A DNA stretch of 64,000 bases from Apostichopus japonicus (lineage: Eukaryota; Echinodermata; Holothuroidea; Aspidochirotida; Stichopodidae): the NCBI RefSeq assembly GCF_037975245.1, contig NC_092572.1, forward strand, positions 31,841,989 to 31,905,988, written 5' to 3'. Positions 58,770 through 64,000 of this stretch are shown one piece after another. A program made the translations under genes and the position numbers. The notes beneath the pieces are model-generated. The model saw nothing but the letters and a program-made list of their open reading frames with translations, had not been told where the DNA came from and did no database searches. The number at the start of each line of letters is the position of its first letter. Positions within the stretch are counted from its first letter, which is position 1.

Positions 58770-59710
58770 GTAAGCCAAAGACAACAAAACATGAGATCAG
58801 TTAGAGAGATTATGTATTTCTTGGTTTGTATTTACACTATACAAATGCAGATTTCATAGCCAAATACAATTTGAAAAGGATATTAGTGTAGTAAGAACAA
58901 TTAACATTACTTATGAAAAACCAACTTATTCTGCAAAAAAAAAACTTATGTAAGTCTAGAAACAATTTGGAAGTATAAGTATAATCTGCAGATTTTCAGT
59001 TAGCAAGCAGCTGTAAAGAACATTCAAGCTTTCAAGGAGTCTTATGTTTACTTCTTATAACGTGATGTTAGAACTGCATAAATCATGCAAAATACATATG
59101 CAGGTTATTCCCTTGAAAGGAGCATTTCTATGATACAGCCTACAACTTGTGTTATGTCATGCATACCTTTAATTCTCTGACTATGTTATAATATGTAGAT
59201 ATTTTTGAAATAGAATTAAGACCAATTTAGTTCTCCTTATGCATGACTTCTATCAACAATGCATTGAAAGAGGTCTGAGATTATTATGTTAATTGCAAAA
59301 GCAATCAGGTAAACATTTATATGCAAATGAGATATTCGGCAGTATTCTGAGATATTCATTTGGTCTCACTATTTGTATAGTGGTGTGTCCATCTTTGAAG
59401 GGTGTCTCACGAACTACTACCTATAAATAGTAACTATCTACAAGGACATTCCTACAGTAGAAAGGAAACCTATCAAGAATTTGCTGTAAATGTTGGTCAG
59501 CTTATAATTTGCAAACTGTTTCTTGTGGTACAACGATTTCAGGAGCTCACACAAACTATCGGCAACAGTAAATTGAAATTCATGGTTCGCAAGTCTTCCA
59601 CGGACGACAAGCAAACGTACATCAAAATATCTTATTAAGATCACAATTTTCTTTGACTCCAACAAGGGATTGTTAACATAGAGATAGACAATTGACAGAT
59701 TTATTAGTTA
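58770..59710 (+). other. Intron between Death and ZU5 exons, first part
   Basis: No gene is recognised. The open frames at 59402-59665 on both strands are without support. Confidence 0.55.
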
Positions 59711-59876
59711 GGGGTTAATCAACGGTCTAGCGTGCGTTACTCACTGGATTAATGCACGATCAGGGGATAATGCAAGCGATGCATGAGGGCGGAGCCCGAG
59801 TGCATCCAGCGATAGCATTAACACCCGGAGTGCATTAATCCTGTGAGTAACGCACGCTAGACCGTTGATTAACCCC
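59711..59876. mobile_element. Fold-back (MITE-like) element, 46-bp arms
   Basis: The arms 59711-59756 and 59831-59876 match as inverted repeats at 45 of 46 positions; each starts ggggttaatcaacggtctag at its outer end. The 74-base loop is itself partly self-complementary (taatgc/gcatta, atgca/tgcat), so the whole can form a long hairpin. It is GC- and CpG-richer than its surroundings. A partial third arm copy (gtgcgttactcacaggatta) lies at about 59982-60001, which suggests a nested or tandem insertion. No coding capacity. Confidence 0.85.
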
Positions 59877-60155
59877 GTTCATTCATACACTACCATTTGT
59901 GTGGGGGAAAAATCATAAAACAAAACATTTTTGGTTACATATAACCATAGATTTATTAAAGTGATGCCCCGTAATTTTACCGTGCGTTACTCACAGGATT
60001 AACCACGGTCAGCTGACCTGAATGGACCAATAGGATTTAGGAATCTTTACTAAGTATGAATGAACTATAAACTAAGCATTAATTGAGTTGAGGTAAATCC
60101 TAATCTGCCAGTTGTTTACAGAACATATTTCTGTTTTTACATTTATTACCGAAAG

Positions 60156-60479
60156 ATTTGTATCCGGAAAAGGCTCTTGGCGTACATTCAGTGGTTTCTG
60201 AGGAAGGTAGAATTCTAGAGATACCAGGGACTGGTGTTAAACTTGATATTCCTCCTGGTGCTATTGGCGGGAAATGCTTGATCGAGATGAAAATCATTTC
60301 AAACTATATCCAAGAAGAGTCTAAATCATCATTTACCAGTAACACAACAGTGGTAGTGGAACTGCTTCCAGATAACTTAAGGTTGCATCATCGTGCAAAG
60401 CTCACCCTGCCTCACTGTCTCAAGTTGAAGAACCCTGTTGAATGCAAAGCTATGGTATTCAGCAGCCACCATGATCAAG
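60156..60479 (+). CDS. NLR-like gene, exon l: ZU5 domain
   Basis: The exon completes Asp and encodes 107 residues. GVHSVVSEEGRILEIPGTGV, then VKLDIPPGAI and later VVVELLPDNLRLHHRAKLTL, follow the ZU5 pattern of ankyrins, UNC5, ZO-1 and PIDD1 (G-G-x-L-x-x-P, V-x-L-x-I-P-x-G-A-I). In PIDD1 and UNC5 the ZU5 packs on UPA and controls the Death domain. Phase 1-1, ending CAAG|GTACAT. A PIDD-type HFS autoproteolysis site is not seen in this exon; the related position in the next exon reads ESFSW. Confidence 0.92.
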
Positions 60480-63400
60480 GTACATCTTATCTTATGTTAG
60501 GGTAACTTAAAATGAAAAAAGCAACAAACCACATGAGAAATTTGTGTCGGTTACTGGTATGTAGCAATTGCCACCAAGGTGTGTTTGGTGCTCACCTGTC
60601 ATGGATTGAAAATATTTGTCTTTGTTACTATTCAAAGTATTATTAATATACAACAGTCTTCATAGCATGTATTCTTTGGTACATAGATAGGTGATCACAG
60701 CAAAATTACTTGCTGTAAGGTCACTTTTTAACCATTGTGTACGCAAGGAACTGTCGATAGGGTCAAGAAAACTTGGGCAGGACTCGTTTCTGGCTTATGT
60801 AGCGCCCCCTTCTTCTACGTTGGATGGGTGGATTTTACTTGTTAAAACATGAAGTATTGTGGCACACCTAAATTAATCTCATACTGAATGTCTTAAACTT
60901 GAACACTGTATCAATGCTGACTCCTTTCAGAACTAATCAGGCTACAATTATCACACCGTAAACGTTAATACCTACCGGCATTGCAACCAATGCAGGATTC
61001 TGCCTCCAGAACGCAATGTTTTGCCAATTTTTTTAGAATTAAACAAAAACAAGCACACACACTCACAACTAGGCCTATGCGAAACATACAAAGAATACAT
61101 TTTTTAATGAACAGCTTTCTTTTCATTTCTCAAAAATCCACAATTTGTTCTCTAAAGAGCCAAAATTTCTTCCAATGCTACAGATGATTGAATTTGTTTG
61201 TAAAATAAATAAATCATAACAATACACCGCAGTAAAGGGTTAAAAACATTTCCATTACAGAGATTGTCATGCTCAACATAGTCAAGGATGCTTTTTCAAT
61301 ATCCTGTGATTGATTGGCTAGTAGTCACTTACCCATTGTCTGCAGACATTCTTGCATATGTAGTGCTCAATGAACACATTGTCTGCAACTACTTGGAACA
61401 TTACTCTTCATTGTGTAGAGAGATAGCGAAGTCTGCGGTGTAGGCTATCATATGTGTACACCCAAATTTCACAAAGTTAGGCCTTGTTGTCACATACAGT
61501 ACTACGTTTCGACAACAAGCGCTCATGGTACGAAGATGCACTTGTTTCAGAGACTATCGCGGTAATATTTTAATCATTGTTTTGATCAGAAATGGTATGA
61601 ATTGAGAAAAAAGGAAAAAAGGATTTGTTTGTTCTCTCGGCATTGAGAGTTGCTAATATAAAATGTGCTTTCATACCACAGTAGCTTGTTTGTTGTTTTC
61701 GCGGTCCCTTTGACCACATGCTTCAGTCAATTTTTTTGGGGCGCAATCTTCGTGTGTAAGCTAGTGTACTTCGTGCATTGTCAAAAGTAGCCATTGAAGT
61801 TTGATTATTTTTAATCGACTTTGCGTAAAATGTTTGTGGAGCTGGTTGTTTTCTAATACTGCAAAGTGCTCAAGATAAGTGTACCGTCAGGTTTTGAGGA
61901 TTTGCCATGTGTAATTGAAACTATGTACAGTAGTTTGAACAGGCCTATATATGCAGTAGTACAGAACTGTGTGGAATTAAGAGAGAGGTGCACACTGTTG
62001 ATACAGGGACTTTTGATTGTTGGGATCGTTACAAGGTCAAAACAAGGAGGCATACACTACGGAGTTGGCGAGTAGGGAAGTACAAAGGCGAATGAAAGAG
62101 TGGCTGAGCATTGAAAATTGTTTCAAATGGCAGAGTGGGGCCCCCTGTATAAACATCAAAGCTTGTACATTTGGCCAACTGCCAAGTGTATTGCGTAGAA
62201 CATTCACACAGTATAGGCAGTGATACAATAGCATATTTATAACTACACTGGTAAAGTAGGTCATATAATTAACAATTGGTGTTTGATCGAAAGGCAAGCT
62301 CTTTTTACAGGACGCAAACTTTTTGGAGGACTTGAGTTCCTGAGACGTAGGCTTTTTCTGTAGTAACATTACTGACCTTCATAGCAAATAAGAATATTGC
62401 AGTGATTTCAATCTTACTAGTTGGCAGTGTTAAGACTTCGTTAGGATAACGTTACAGTGTGTTATATGCATAGAACTTGAATTAGGGAGAATGACGTCAT
62501 GCGACATATACTGAAGCCACCCATCCTACTGGTGGCGCTTTGCTTGTACAGTACCGGCTCGTAATGCAAACACTACGTCTTTGACATAACCAACGTGATA
62601 AATTTAACATAAATCAGTCGAAACTGTGATATCGTGTGCCATATCGTCAAAAATGTGGCAGTGGACTCAATTTCACAGGTAATTCATAGGAAGCTATAGT
62701 AGAAGCAATTACATAGGAATCAACTTACTATGGGGGTCGTCTGCTTAGCTGCTGTATTGTTATTAACTGGACCCTGGATACGGTTTAGCCTAGGCCCTAG
62801 ATCGGCTACGGCTATCCTTTCCGATGCGAAATGACTAAAACCTAATGAAAATATTATCACCACCTCATTTTACTTAAAACTGTATCCCTTAAGATATACC
62901 CACATGCAAGAATAACATGAGATGACGGTTATGATGTCCTGGGTTATCACTAACAATTCAATTAGGAAAATAGACATATTCCCAACACCGTAAATTTGGC
63001 AAAAGGGCATAAGCAGTATAGACATAGCCAGTAATAATAGTAATCTGAGTTTTGAGGTAGGCTAGAACCTAATCAGCCTAGCCAGGTATGTTATGGTATC
63101 TTCTTATAAACCATTTGCCTACATTTACTCAGCTATGATTTTAAGACCTAATTATATTCACTTACCATGATCGGACAAAGCCTTGAGGCAAAACGACACA
63201 GCCAAGCCAATACTCTTGCTAGCATCTCATTCAGGGGGTTTGAAGGAGAAAGGGTTGCTTTTTATGGCATTTTCCAGGGGTAAGTATGACACTATATGAG
63301 TGGAGCACTCAAATAATACAAGCGAAATGTTTTGCCAGTTACCTCTCAGATAACGGAAATTACACTTTGCAGACATTAAAAGTTGCACAACTACACTCCA

Positions 63401-63785
63401 CGTATACTCTAGTCATTAGAGACGGGGAATGTTTTTTTCAAAGTTGTTACTTAAGTCAAGAGTGTAGTTCTTACCACTCTGGTTGCCATAACATGTCTCA
63501 GTTGTGCAAAGTACTCCTACTCTTTCGAAAAAGCGGGTAAAATCAAATTCAGTTTCAAAGTCGAATGCACAATGTTTGTATAAAGGCGTACAAATGATCT
63601 GGCTTTTTGTTGTACAATGCAAAGCGCCCTTCACTATCTCAAGGCTTCACGGCCTAAACACCCGGCGAAGCACTGTGATAGCATTCCTCCTAGTTCAATT
63701 TATATGGTGATATGGCATCTTGAAAAGAAACAGAAGAAAATTATAGTACCAACTTTCTGATGCAGCAATTGTTTCACTTTGGTAG
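60480..63785 (+). other. Intron between ZU5 and UPA exons (3.3 kb)
   Basis: Mostly AT-rich and without recognisable repeats. Short open frames near 61866-62223 and 63286-63540 have no domain. Ends TTTGGTAG. Confidence 0.55.
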
Positions 63786-64000
63786 GGACTCAGCCAAAGT
63801 GGAGACCAAAACAAAATGCTTTGTATCAACTGAATGAAACAAACTGCGTAATCTGGGTTGAAAGCTTTTCATGGGAGACATGTCAGATTGATGATAGAGA
63901 TGTTGAATTTAAGAAGATCCAGGTCTATGCTGCTTGTAGCCAGGATCCACCTACCAAGTGTATACATATGGAACTTGGATACTATATTGACTTGCCAGGT
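63786..64000 (+). CDS. NLR-like gene, exon m: ZU5 C-terminal end and start of UPA domain (runs off the window)
   Basis: After a TTTGGTAG acceptor the exon completes Gly and reads TQPKWRPKQNALYQL, TNCVIWVESFSWETC, then a UPA-like start with KKIQVYAACSQDPP and CIHMELGYYIDLPG. P-x-W...VxVESFSW is the last strand of ZU5 domains (where PIDD1 and ankyrin-type proteins have HFS), and VYA.......I.++.Y is how UPA domains begin. A second AG seven bases on would break the phase. The gene continues past the window, so whether a further Death domain or other module follows is unknown. Confidence 0.88.

Noticed and set aside
60158-60505. ZU5 exon as an independent small gene
   Set aside because: It lacks an ATG, starts at an acceptor in the phase of the Death exon, and its donor continues into the UPA exon.

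Overview
The window looks like AT-rich nuclear DNA from a marine invertebrate: spliced genes with GT-AG introns, long introns full of repeats, a Ty3-type retrotransposon, TIR transposons, satellites and (TA)n tracts. Large NACHT receptors joined to DED, Death and ZU5 modules are typical of echinoderms, amphioxus and some other invertebrates. An echinoderm such as a sea cucumber is my best guess, but the sequence does not prove it.

The backbone is one plus-strand gene running from before 1337 to beyond 64000. Twelve exons join with matching intron phases and give at least about 1,380 codons: DED, DED, NACHT with its helical tail, a low-complexity linker, Death, ZU5, UPA. The exons are 1337-1607, 1905-2204, 34501-36566, 37006-37208, 38168-38244, 40912-40953, 41438-41502, 50241-50345, 52586-52690, 56831-56941, 58508-58769 and 60156-60479; 63786 to the window end is the thirteenth. 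The receptor-like half (adaptor DEDs plus NTPase) is fused to a PIDD/UNC5-like half (Death, ZU5, UPA). No long LRR tail is visible.

The 32 kb intron between the DED and NACHT exons (2205-34500) holds a 209-bp satellite (2.6-10.7 kb), a short plus-strand gene with a basic protein (11.3-12.4 kb), a 145-bp satellite (14.3-16.96 kb), a minus-strand gene with a broken SET domain and two duplicated exons (25.8 down to 19.4 kb), and a CpG-rich first-exon candidate at 32.4 kb. Related sequences face each other in inverted orientation at 2642 and 32979, and both adjoin (TA)n tracts. I infer that the block between them may be one large (about 30 kb) mobile element.

The other introns contain a 4.4-kb TIR transposon with a THAP-like minus-strand exon (42.9-47.3 kb), an old intronic repeat family that this transposon interrupts, a 275-bp direct duplication, a 37-bp minisatellite adjoining a truncated Ty3/gypsy element (53.3-56.4 kb), and a long fold-back element (59.7 kb). 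A tRNA-derived SINE candidate lies at 33.7 kb.
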